A stretch of DNA of 64,000 nucleotides from Rippkaea orientalis PCC 8801 (lineage in GTDB: Bacteria; Cyanobacteriota; Cyanobacteriia; Cyanobacteriales; Microcystaceae). Under the pieces are notes generated by a model. It did no database searches. It was not told where the DNA came from and was given only the letters and a program-made list of their open reading frames with translations. Of the stretch, positions 33,651 to 41,201 are shown in pieces. The DNA lies in assembly GCF_000021805.1 (NCBI RefSeq), contig NC_011726.1:3752097-3816096 (forward strand), given 5' to 3'. Each line of letters begins with the position of its first letter. Position 1 is the first letter of the stretch. The position numbers were made by a program, and so were the translations under genes.

Positions 33651-36371
33651 TTATTTAAGTACCACTCTTTCTCCATAGGTTAATAACTTATCTAAGGTGT
33701 CTAAATGATTTAACCAAACTTGAACTTGATAAGAATGATGATTTTTGTATTGTTCCATCCACTTAGGAAACTGCCGTTGAAATTGGCTTAATTTAGCCTT
33801 AGCTGCTACTAAATTTGCGGAGGAAGGTTCATTAGCCAATTGGGTTAAAAGATTCCCTAACTCATTACTTTGATGACTCCAAACTTTAAGATTAGAGTCT
33901 TCCATCAACAATTTTTGATTAGTTAATAAAAAATTCCACTCTTTTTGTAAGGATTGATAACGAGATGTTGCCGTTTTAAAGGGTTGACGATAGGGTAAAG
34001 GTTGGGACTCTTTTGGGGTTTGAATGCGATTAAAAATTCGTTGAAGATCTGGCGTTAAATTTTCGGCTGCAAACAACGCAAAACCCGATGTAGAAGTATT
34101 TCTGACTAACTGCAACTGATCAACTGTCACCGCATCAGGAACCTTTAATAAGCGTAAACCAGGAATAATTAAAGATGACTTAGATAAAGAATTATCCGAC
34201 AAAGGTTGAATCCGTTGTTCAAAATTATCCGTATCCAAAGCATAGGTCATTAACACAATCATATCCATCCAACCTTGACGCATCCAGTCTTCCCAGTGTT
34301 GTTGTAAGCGAAATAAACGTTCTTGTTTTTCAATAGGAAACACCGAAGCCGAGAGAATTAAATCAGGACGTTTTTGCTTAAGTTTAGCCGAGGCAGTGGC
34401 AACAAAACTATCAACCTGATGGATACGAAAACCCGTCCATTGATTCCATAAAGGATGGCCAGGAGAAATCTCAATCGGGTCAACTCCTGTCATATCTTTA
34501 AACAGGGCGCGAGAAGTTTTACTATAGCCAAAGGTTTGATTAATTTTAGGGTCTTGGAAGGGATAACGAATATAATCAAATTGAATACCATCAACCTCAT
34601 AATTAGTCGCAATTTCATCAAGAATTGCTAATAAATACTGACGAACTTCAGGGTTAGACGGATCTAAAAATGCCTTTTTAAATTGAATCCCTCGATCAAA
34701 ATAATTACCGTCTTTATCCGTAATTCCCCAGTCAAGATTTCGAGATAAAACGGGTCCTAAATAGTCTTTAGGTTGTTCTAAAACCTGATTATGACCTTGA
34801 TTCGCAGCAGCAAAAATCCAAACCCAAGCGTGTAATTCCATGTTTCTTTCATGGGCTAATTTAATTGCCACTTTCAACGGGTCCCACCCCACGGTTAAAG
34901 GGTTTTGTTCCGGGGCAACCCGACTCGGATAAATGGGATAACTGGCGTTCAGGGTTTCCAAAAAAACCGTATTAATGCCCGCTTGCGCCATTTGGTCAAA
35001 AATTTTGGCTAAATCTGCCTCTGACTTGGCTTTAACTAAAGTTCCGCGATCTAACCAGATCGCCCGTACTTCAGCTTGGGATAAGGGTCGATCGGTGGGA
35101 TACTGATCCCAAAGGGTACGTCTTGCTTTTAACCAGCTTTGTCTAGCTTGTTCATGCTGTCCTTGGCTAACCAGTTGCTGAAACTCCTGTAAACCCTGTT
35201 TAGCGTCATTTAAAGCCCAATAGCCAGAATGACGAACCGTTGGAGGGCGTTTCTCTGAGGCTTGAGAATCTTTATGCAGGGATGATTCTACCCCACTGTT
35301 GGCTGCTTCTGCTGCTAGGAGGGTCATTTCAAAGCGATCAATCAAGCTTTTGAGTTCTTGGGTCATACTCTCGACTTGTTGGGGGGAGAGTTCCCCTGGA
35401 ACTGCCTGACTGACCGTCTGGGTTTGAGTTCGATAAGGAACTGAAGAGTCTGGGTTGGGTAGTTCGGGGGATAACTCGAATTGATCGGGGGGTAGGGTTG
35501 GTTTAAAGGGCGTTAAGGAGGGTTTTTCCTGACTAGGAACCAATTCTGGCGGGAGAATGGGGAAGGGTTCTCTAGGAATGGGGGCACTGTTGGGACAGGG
35601 AATGATGGGTTCTGACCCGACGATGGATAATTGGTTATTACGGGTGACACCAAAGCGACTTAAGGCGTTTTCTAGCCAAGAAATATCTAATTCAACGGAA
35701 GAGACTCCATCAACGCCCCAACGCCAGCCAAAAAAGGTACTATCTTCGGTTAAAACAACGGCTGGGGGTCTGCCTTGGGTTAGCCAAACCGCCGCCGTTT
35801 GGCTGTTAATGGCTGTTGGGATAATGACACCCCCTAGGAGGGTACTATTGAGTCGGGTACGGTTAAATAGGGGAAGTTCGGTTTTGTCCGTCACTTTCAG
35901 GGTTGAGGGGGCAGAGTTGGCATAGCCCCAATAAGCCCCAAATAGCGATCGCAGTTGTTTTTTCACTTCGCTTTCGGATAAGTTGCCCGTCGGACCGCTA
36001 ATAATGACTCGTCCCCCTTGTTCTATCCAGCTTTCTAAGGCTGCTGCTTGAATACCCGTGATGCGTTCGACGTTGGGTAGAAATAAGACGCGGATATCGG
36101 CTAAATTTTGCTCAGTTTCCCAATTTTCAGCCTCAATGACACAGTAGCGCATCCCTGTAGCCATTAAACGGTTGCGAATAGATGGCCATTGATGGCTGTT
36201 TTCTCGACTTTTGACTACGGCAACCCTACCCGTAAATGCTTCGGCTACGGGAACAAACCAGGAAAAGGGAAGGAGACAACCAAGGACAGTCAGTAAGGTT
36301 GTTGAGGATGATCTCAGCCAATTTGGGGACGTTCTGGGTTTGGGGATGACGGTTTTTTTCTCTAACACCAC
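33651..36371 (-). CDS. Secreted GH10-like (GHL10) family protein
   Basis: 906 residues. A signal-anchor segment is near the N-terminus (about 22-45, LTVLGCLLPFSWFVPVAEAF). Residues about 48-270 form a Rossmann-like domain (RVAVVKSRENSHQW, then GGRVIISGPTGNL), followed by a Pro-rich linker. Residues about 435-770 carry the glycosylhydrolase-like TIM barrel of the GHL10/DUF187 type (VRAIWLDRGTLV, INTVFLETLN, MELHAWVWIFA, VDGIQFDYIRYPF). A helical C-terminal part follows. Probably acts on a polysaccharide outside the cytoplasm; substrate unknown. Confidence 0.85.
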   Translation of the reverse strand: MVLEKKTVIPKPRTSPNWLRSSSTTLLTVLGCLLPFSWFVPVAEAFTGRVAVVKSRENSHQWPSIRNRLMATGMRYCVIEAENWETEQNLADIRVLFLPNVERITGIQAAALESWIEQGGRVIISGPTGNLSESEVKKQLRSLFGAYWGYANSAPSTLKVTDKTELPLFNRTRLNSTLLGGVIIPTAINSQTAAVWLTQGRPPAVVLTEDSTFFGWRWGVDGVSSVELDISWLENALSRFGVTRNNQLSIVGSEPIIPCPNSAPIPREPFPILPPELVPSQEKPSLTPFKPTLPPDQFELSPELPNPDSSVPYRTQTQTVSQAVPGELSPQQVESMTQELKSLIDRFEMTLLAAEAANSGVESSLHKDSQASEKRPPTVRHSGYWALNDAKQGLQEFQQLVSQGQHEQARQSWLKARRTLWDQYPTDRPLSQAEVRAIWLDRGTLVKAKSEADLAKIFDQMAQAGINTVFLETLNASYPIYPSRVAPEQNPLTVGWDPLKVAIKLAHERNMELHAWVWIFAAANQGHNQVLEQPKDYLGPVLSRNLDWGITDKDGNYFDRGIQFKKAFLDPSNPEVRQYLLAILDEIATNYEVDGIQFDYIRYPFQDPKINQTFGYSKTSRALFKDMTGVDPIEISPGHPLWNQWTGFRIHQVDSFVATASAKLKQKRPDLILSASVFPIEKQERLFRLQQHWEDWMRQGWMDMIVLMTYALDTDNFEQRIQPLSDNSLSKSSLIIPGLRLLKVPDAVTVDQLQLVRNTSTSGFALFAAENLTPDLQRIFNRIQTPKESQPLPYRQPFKTATSRYQSLQKEWNFLLTNQKLLMEDSNLKVWSHQSNELGNLLTQLANEPSSANLVAAKAKLSQFQRQFPKWMEQYKNHHSYQVQVWLNHLDTLDKLLTYGERVVLK

Positions 36372-36474
36372 ATATTCTCCTTAATCCTTGGTTAGTCTTT
36401 GTCTGGGGATTATGACAATGATTAATAGCTTAGTATATTTTAAAGAGGGGGATATGGGGAGTGTAGAGGGGATT

Positions 36475-36591
36475 TTAATTTTTTTTGTCTCCCATGCCCA
36501 AAACTCCATTGATTAGCATGATCAGTCCTCCGATTAAAATTAAACTGGCTAAACTTCCTAGAATTAAGTCAAGTAAATTGTTGGTTTCCAT
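36475..36591 (-). CDS. Candidate 38-residue single-helix membrane peptide
   Basis: Reading leftward from ATG at 36589-36591 gives 38 codons before TAA (36475-36477): METNNLLDLILG, then a hydrophobic helix rich in Leu/Ile/Gly (to about residue 32), then GMGDKKN. This is the shape of the one-helix photosystem, cytochrome b6f or NDH subunits of cyanobacteria, but it matches none I know. No clear ribosome binding site is seen. It lies between the GH10-like gene and a toxin gene. Confidence 0.4.
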   Translation of the reverse strand: METNNLLDLILGSLASLILIGGLIMLINGVLGMGDKKN

Positions 36592-36615
36592 TGTTATTGT
36601 GAATGATCAATAATG

Positions 36616-37035
36616 TTAAAATGTTTTTCTTTTTGGGGGTCGTTCAAAACTTTTAGGGACTGAGGGAACTTCCGGCAGCTTTTGTAGTAATTCAATGAGG
36701 GTTTGGATGACTTTATCTACTACCTCATCTTTAAGTGTTCCATATTTTCTCTCAATTAAACTCTTGTTTAAAGTGTAAACTATATCAGGTCTAATATAAG
36801 AAGCCTTGTAATCATTATTAATGTATCCTTCTTTAAAACCTCTACGCAAAATCCTAATCATTCGTGGTTTTTCGTTTAATTTACTACTAATATAAGCACA
36901 AATAAAAGCGTTTCTATATAAATCTGAACTAAGAAGAAGAACAGGTCTTTCTTTGCTTTTATCAGCGTCATCTTTATAAGGAAAAGGAGCCCAGACAACA
37001 TCTCCTTTTTTATAAAACTGCTCAAATTTCTTCAA
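36616..37035 (-). CDS. PemK/MazF-family toxin-like protein
   Basis: 139 residues. KGDVVWAPFPYKDD followed by KERPVLLLSSDLYRN, and IRPDIVYTLNKSLIERKYGTL, are the conserved blocks of the MazF/PemK fold, whose members cut RNA. The C-terminal 25 residues (Pro/Lys-rich, FERPPKRKTF) extend beyond the usual 110-120. The start is a TTG at 37033-37035, supported by AAGGAG eight bases upstream. No complete antitoxin gene precedes it; only a short reading frame at 37058-37132 remains. Confidence 0.78.
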   Translation of the reverse strand: MKKFEQFYKKGDVVWAPFPYKDDADKSKERPVLLLSSDLYRNAFICAYISSKLNEKPRMIRILRRGFKEGYINNDYKASYIRPDIVYTLNKSLIERKYGTLKDEVVDKVIQTLIELLQKLPEVPSVPKSFERPPKRKTF

Positions 37036-37057
37036 AATTAATTCTCCTTATCTAATA

Positions 37058-37132
37058 TTACTCAAAAAAAACAGGGTGATTAGCATTGGCAACTGCTTCC
37101 AACATCTCTTGTTGTTCTAACAGTGACCTCTT
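37058..37132 (-). pseudogene. Possible 3' remnant of an antitoxin gene
   Basis: On the minus strand an open stretch of 24 codons, bounded upstream by a stop, ends 22 bp before the toxin start. It encodes MLEAVANANHPVFFE at its end, with Leu/Glu/Gln before it, plausible as an antitoxin C-terminus. The 5' portion expected of an antitoxin is absent. This is a weak call based on position and length only. Confidence 0.3.
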
Positions 37133-37328
37133 TTAATCATTAATGATAAGGTAGGGCGGATGAATTGATAGTAGTAACTTTAATCTCCAATCATCAAACC
37201 TTTGCTACCTAAGCAAACTTGACACCTTTAATTATACTATAATTCACAATTTGTCAACACTTTAACCAAAAACATAATCTTACAAAATAAGTCATAATAG
37301 AAAATAAAAGTTTATAACCAGTTGCACC

Positions 37329-38837
37329 ATGGCCAGAGATCTACGGGAATTTATCAACCAACTCGAACAACGGGGACAATTACGACGCATCAAAGCGTTA
37401 GTAGACCCCGACTTAGAAATAGCCGAAATATCCAACCGAATGCTACAAGCAGGGGGACCAGGACTCTTATTTGAAAACGTCAAGGGGTCTAACTTTCCCA
37501 TTGCTATTAACCTCATGGGAACCGTAGAACGCATCTGTTGGGCGATGAATATGGAACACCCCGAAGAATTAGAAACCCTAGGCAAAAAATTAGCCCTATT
37601 ACAACAACCCAAACCCCCTAAAAAGATCTCCCAAGCCATTGATTTTGGCAAAGTTTTATTTGATGTTCTCAAAGCAAAACCCGGCAAAACTTTTCTCCCA
37701 CCATGTCAACAAGTTGTCATTGAAAAAGAAGACTTAGATCTTAATATTTTACCCTTAATTCGTCCCTATTGTGGTGACGCAGGGAAAATTATTACCCTAG
37801 GATTAGTGATTACTAAAGACTGCGAAACAGGAACCCCCAATGTAGGAGTTTATCGCCTACAATTGCAGTCTAAAAATACCATGACCGTCCATTGGTTATC
37901 GGTGAGAGGGGGTGCGAGACATTTACGAAAAGCAGCCGAAAACGGCAAAAAACTAGAAATTGCGATCGCCCTCGGAGTTGATCCCCTAATCATCATGGCC
38001 GCGGCCACTCCCATCCCCGTAGACCTCTCAGAATGGCTATTTGCGGGGTTATACGGGGGGTCAGGAGTCACCTTAACCAAATGCAAAACCCTAGACTTAG
38101 AAGTCCCTGCGGATGCAGAATTTATCCTAGAAGGAACCATTACTCCCGGGGAAGTCCTCCCCGATGGACCCTTTGGCGATCACATGGGGTATTACGGAGG
38201 AGTTGAAGATTCTCCCCTGATTCGTTTTCATTGTTTAACCCATCGCAAAGATCCGATTTATTTAACCACCTTTAGCGGTCGTCCCCCCAAAGAAGAAGCG
38301 ATGATGGCTATTGCTTTAAACCGAATTTATACCCCTATTTTACGACAGCAAGTCTCTGAAATAACGGACTTTTTCCTACCCATGGAAGCGTTGAGTTATA
38401 AAGCGGCTATTATCTCGATTGATAAAGCTTATCCAGGTCAAGCAAGACGTGCTGCGTTAGCCTTTTGGAGTGCCTTACCTCAGTTTACCTATACCAAATT
38501 TGTCATCGTTGTAGACAAGGATATTAACATTCGAGATCCCCGTCAAGTGGTCTGGGCAATTAGTTCTAAAGTTGACCCATCCAGAGATGTTTTTATCTTA
38601 CCAGAAACGCCTTTTGATACCTTAGATTTTGCAAGTCAAAAATTAGGATTAGGGGGAAGAATGGGGATCGATGCGACAACAAAAATGTATCCTGAAACTG
38701 ATCACGAATGGGGAGAACCGTTAGAGTCAGATATTGATGTTGCAGCCATGGTTGATCGTCGTTGGGTTGAGTATGGATTAGGGGATATTATCCTCAATGA
38801 AGTTAATGCTAATCTCTTTGGTTATGACATTAAATAA
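37329..38837 (+). CDS. UbiD-family decarboxylase
   Basis: 502 residues of the UbiD family of prenylated-FMN-dependent (de)carboxylases: N-terminal ARDLREFINQLEQRGQLRRI, ILEGTITPGEVLPDGPFGDHMGYYGG (contains the catalytic Glu region and metal/cofactor site), and DPSRDVFILPETPFDTLDFAS. In cyanobacteria a UbiD homologue is thought to act on 4-hydroxybenzoate or a later intermediate in plastoquinone synthesis. Start ATG 37329. Its cofactor partner UbiX is not in this window. The upstream region holds a TTGACA at 37219-37224 within an inverted repeat. Confidence 0.9.
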   Translation: MARDLREFINQLEQRGQLRRIKALVDPDLEIAEISNRMLQAGGPGLLFENVKGSNFPIAINLMGTVERICWAMNMEHPEELETLGKKLALLQQPKPPKKISQAIDFGKVLFDVLKAKPGKTFLPPCQQVVIEKEDLDLNILPLIRPYCGDAGKIITLGLVITKDCETGTPNVGVYRLQLQSKNTMTVHWLSVRGGARHLRKAAENGKKLEIAIALGVDPLIIMAAATPIPVDLSEWLFAGLYGGSGVTLTKCKTLDLEVPADAEFILEGTITPGEVLPDGPFGDHMGYYGGVEDSPLIRFHCLTHRKDPIYLTTFSGRPPKEEAMMAIALNRIYTPILRQQVSEITDFFLPMEALSYKAAIISIDKAYPGQARRAALAFWSALPQFTYTKFVIVVDKDINIRDPRQVVWAISSKVDPSRDVFILPETPFDTLDFASQKLGLGGRMGIDATTKMYPETDHEWGEPLESDIDVAAMVDRRWVEYGLGDIILNEVNANLFGYDIK

Positions 38838-38855
38838 TTGATAATAACTGCTCAA

Positions 38856-38915
38856 TATAGCAATTCCCACGCTCGTGAGGTACAAAGTAGAGGCGTGGTT
38901 TCCACGCCCGTAAAC
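38856..38915. repeat. Dispersed 60-bp repeat, copy B
   Basis: Reverse complement of 1391-1450 with five differences by eye. The palindromic core GGCGTGGTTTCCACGCC is intact. It lies 40-100 bp upstream of the IS4-family element and just downstream of ubiD. Confidence 0.8.
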
Positions 38916-38962
38916 CATCTAGGGGTTAAGTGTACCTCATCATAGTAAGAAGAGGGATAAGC

Positions 38963-40136
38963 CAGAAATGTTGAATGTTAGCAAAAAGCTTGAAAAAATC
39001 AGTTAAAAATGATAAAATCAGCAAAAAACTAGACAGGTTAAATAATCACTTTGATTGTACGAAGTTTTCCCAAAGTTATTAAATCTATTTTGAGACCGTT
39101 ACCCAAAAATGATTATCCAGTTCTCAATACATTTTTATTTGTCTCCTGCTGGTTAGAGTATGTGATGGATAAAAGTGTAGTCAGTATGCGGGATTTATTT
39201 AAAAGATTAAATAATCAAGGAATAGACTTAAAATTTTCTAATTTTTCTAAGGCTAGTAAAAGAAGAGACTTTCAGGTATTTCTTGATATTATTAATCAGT
39301 TAAAAAAGGAACTTCAACAACATAAAGGAGAAAAAAAAGCTCGTTCTTATTTTCCGATTGATTCAACCGTTATTAGTTTAACAAGTAAACTCTTATGGAG
39401 CCAAGGATATCATCAAGTAAAATTATTTTGTGGACTTGATAGTTGGACATCAGAACCCGGTGGAATAGTCATTAATTTTGGGCAAGGACATGACCATAAA
39501 TATGGTCATCAAACAGTAAAATCTATACCAGAAAACAGTGTAGGTATAATGGATAGAGGCTTTGCTTCTTGTCAAAGAATCAAAGAATTAAAAGAAAAAG
39601 AAAATAAGGCATTTGTTTTAAGAATTAAAAATAATCTAAGTTTAGAAATGTTGGAAAATGGCCGAAGTAAAGTGGGAAAAGATGGACGGGAGGTAGAAAT
39701 TAGAGTAGTAGCATTTTGTGATTTAGAAAAGCGAACAGAATTTCGATTAGCTACTAATTTATCTGGGTTTGGGGAAGAAGCAGTAAGCAATGAAGAAATA
39801 GCTGAGATATATATACAGAGATGGCAGATAGAGTTACTCTGGAAGTTTTTAAAAATGCACTTAAAGTTAGACAGATTAATGACTAAAAATGAGAATGGAA
39901 TTCGGATTCAAATTTATTGTTGTTTAATTGCTTATCTAATTTTACAACTAATAGAAATTCCTCAAGAATTTGGGAAAAGTATATTAGATAAACTTCGGTA
40001 TCTTCAGTCCTATATGTGTCAAGAAATCAGTTATGTACATTGGTTCAGAAAACTAATCTGGTTAAGGTAAAAATACTGCTTATAGGAGTAGTGTAATCCA
40101 ATATGTAAAGTTTTATTGCGTGATTCAACATTTCTG
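38963..40136 (+). mobile_element. IS4-family insertion sequence, apparently complete
   Basis: A 1174-bp element with perfect 14-bp terminal inverted repeats, CAGAAATGTTGAAT at 38963-38976 and its complement at 40123-40136. It is flanked by the 9-bp direct duplication GGGATAAGC (38954-38962 and 40137-40145). One transposase gene fills it. Intact ends and an exact target duplication indicate a fairly recent insertion in one piece. Confidence 0.88.
39051..40070 (+). CDS. IS4-family transposase
   Basis: 339 residues with a DDE catalytic core: first Asp in YFPIDSTVISL, second Asp in VGIMDRGFAS, and the Glu in the IS4 signature YIQRWQIELLWKFLK (Y-(2)-R-(3)-E-(6)-K). The frame is uninterrupted and starts at a TTG (39051). 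The length is a little short for IS4-type transposases of cyanobacteria but all motifs are present, so the enzyme may be active. Codon composition is AT-rich like the neighbourhood. Confidence 0.9.
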   Translation: MIVRSFPKVIKSILRPLPKNDYPVLNTFLFVSCWLEYVMDKSVVSMRDLFKRLNNQGIDLKFSNFSKASKRRDFQVFLDIINQLKKELQQHKGEKKARSYFPIDSTVISLTSKLLWSQGYHQVKLFCGLDSWTSEPGGIVINFGQGHDHKYGHQTVKSIPENSVGIMDRGFASCQRIKELKEKENKAFVLRIKNNLSLEMLENGRSKVGKDGREVEIRVVAFCDLEKRTEFRLATNLSGFGEEAVSNEEIAEIYIQRWQIELLWKFLKMHLKLDRLMTKNENGIRIQIYCCLIAYLILQLIEIPQEFGKSILDKLRYLQSYMCQEISYVHWFRKLIWLR

Positions 40137-40148
40137 GGGATAAGCCTA

Positions 40149-40490
40149 TCAATCATCATCATTATATGATTGAGTTACATCAAAGAAAAAAGTCGTTACA
40201 GCCGCCGCTAATGGTGTTAAAAAAGTATAGATAGTTTGAGCAGCTTCTTTATTTTGCTGTATCGCTTCTTTGATATATTTTGCAATTTCTTCTGATCCTA
40301 CTTTGCTTAATTCGATAGAAAGTTTGAAAGTTGAATAACACTGATATCCTATTACTGCGCCTAGGGTAATCCAAAGTATAGCAGCTAACCCTCCTGCTAC
40401 ATAAAGTTTAAGATTTTTCCGTTTTTCTGAGCCTTCAATAGATATTCGGCTGTTTTGTTCTGTTAGATTAATTTGATTGTCTCGTTCCAT
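40149..40490 (-). CDS. Small two-helix membrane protein, unknown function
   Basis: 113 residues with two hydrophobic segments (about 28-48, YVAGGLAAILWITLGAVIGY, and 86-104, YTFLTPLAAAVTTFFFDV) and an Asp-rich end. The frame stops 4 bp after the right target duplication of the IS4 element, so the insertion landed just beyond its 3' end and did not disrupt it. No family recognised. It is followed by the RHH gene on the same strand after 93 bp, with a hairpin between them. Confidence 0.55.
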   Translation of the reverse strand: MERDNQINLTEQNSRISIEGSEKRKNLKLYVAGGLAAILWITLGAVIGYQCYSTFKLSIELSKVGSEEIAKYIKEAIQQNKEAAQTIYTFLTPLAAAVTTFFFDVTQSYNDDD

Positions 40491-40532
40491 AGTGAAATCT
40501 TCAACACTTTGTCATCAAACATTGCATAAAAT

Positions 40533-40562
40533 AAACACTTCCTAGAAACTTAGGAAGTGTTT
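40533..40562 (-). terminator. Hairpin terminator between the RHH gene and the small membrane gene
   Basis: AAACACTTCCTA (40533-40544) and TAGGAAGTGTTT (40551-40562) form a perfect 12-bp stem with a 6-base loop, starting 22 bp after the RHH stop codon. The downstream minus-strand sequence is T-rich, consistent with an intrinsic terminator. Confidence 0.75.
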
Positions 40563-40583
40563 ACTTCAATAAATCCATGATTG

Positions 40584-40796
40584 CTAAATGACAATTAATT
40601 CACGCTCTCTATTCCCTTCTTTGAGCAACAATTGACTATCAGCGTTTTGCTGATGAGATTTTGCGTAGTATTTCATTACTGCCAACCCACGACGCAAGAT
40701 CTCGCTTTCAGTTACACCAAGAGCTTTCGCCGTTTCGCTGAGATCTTCGGATGCTTGAGCGTTTAAATTAACCTTAAAAGAACGTGCTTTACTCAT
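40584..40796 (-). CDS. Ribbon-helix-helix protein (CopG-like)
   Basis: 70 residues. KARSFKVNLNAQASEDLSETAKALGVTESEILRRGLAVM is a typical RHH DNA-binding fold, with FKVNLN as the base-contacting strand. GGAGGAAAA lies directly before the ATG at 40794-40796. Such proteins serve as plasmid copy control or antitoxin repressors. No partner toxin is encoded next to it. Upstream there are inverted and direct repeats that could be its operator. Confidence 0.8.
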   Translation of the reverse strand: MSKARSFKVNLNAQASEDLSETAKALGVTESEILRRGLAVMKYYAKSHQQNADSQLLLKEGNRERELIVI

Positions 40797-41201
40797 TTTT
40801 CCTCCTTTTTTGAGGTCACAAGCCTTCTCAGACTTGCCACTGGGGTAGTATACATTAAGGGGTGCTTTATACTCCCTATTATTACCTCTATTACACCCCT
40901 ATTATATACACAAAAGGCTTTTATGTATACAAAAGGCTCTTTCGAGTTCATCTGAGATCTTTGATTATGATATTAAGTAAACGAGTATTGATGTTTAACA
41001 ATGCGTCAAGATTCCTAGGGTTTTAATAATATTAAAACCCTACAAAAATTCCTAAGCTTGATTTAGTGATTAAAATCAATTAAACAATAAATTATGATTA
41101 GGTTAAGAAAATAATCAATGCAAAATAAAGATTAAGAATAGTAAGTTTAAAGCAATTTTCTATTAAAAAAGGGAAGTGCAAAATAATCTATTAAATCTAA
41201 T
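40797..41201. promoter_or_regulatory. Intergenic region with repeats upstream of the RHH gene
   Basis: 405 bp without a gene. GTATACATTAAGGGGTG (40848-40864) has an imperfect inverted partner, CACCCCTATTATATAC (40903-40918), which suits RHH autoregulation. The direct repeat ACAAAAGGCT occurs at 40917-40926 and again about 20 bases later. A perfect hairpin with an 11-bp stem is at 41017-41041. The last 160 bases are AT-rich leader of the next gene. Confidence 0.5.
41017..41041. terminator. Perfect 11-bp hairpin AGGGTTTTAAT/ATTAAAACCCT
   Basis: The two arms (41017-41027 and 41031-41041) are exact complements with a 3-base loop. It stands alone between divergent genes and has no U tract on either side, so either a transcription stop or a small structured RNA is possible. 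Confidence 0.55.

Noticed and set aside
37219-37224. TTGACA before ubiD
   Set aside because: TATAAT follows only 13 bp later in the sense direction and 15 bp in the opposite one, both outside normal spacing; it is also part of an inverted repeat.
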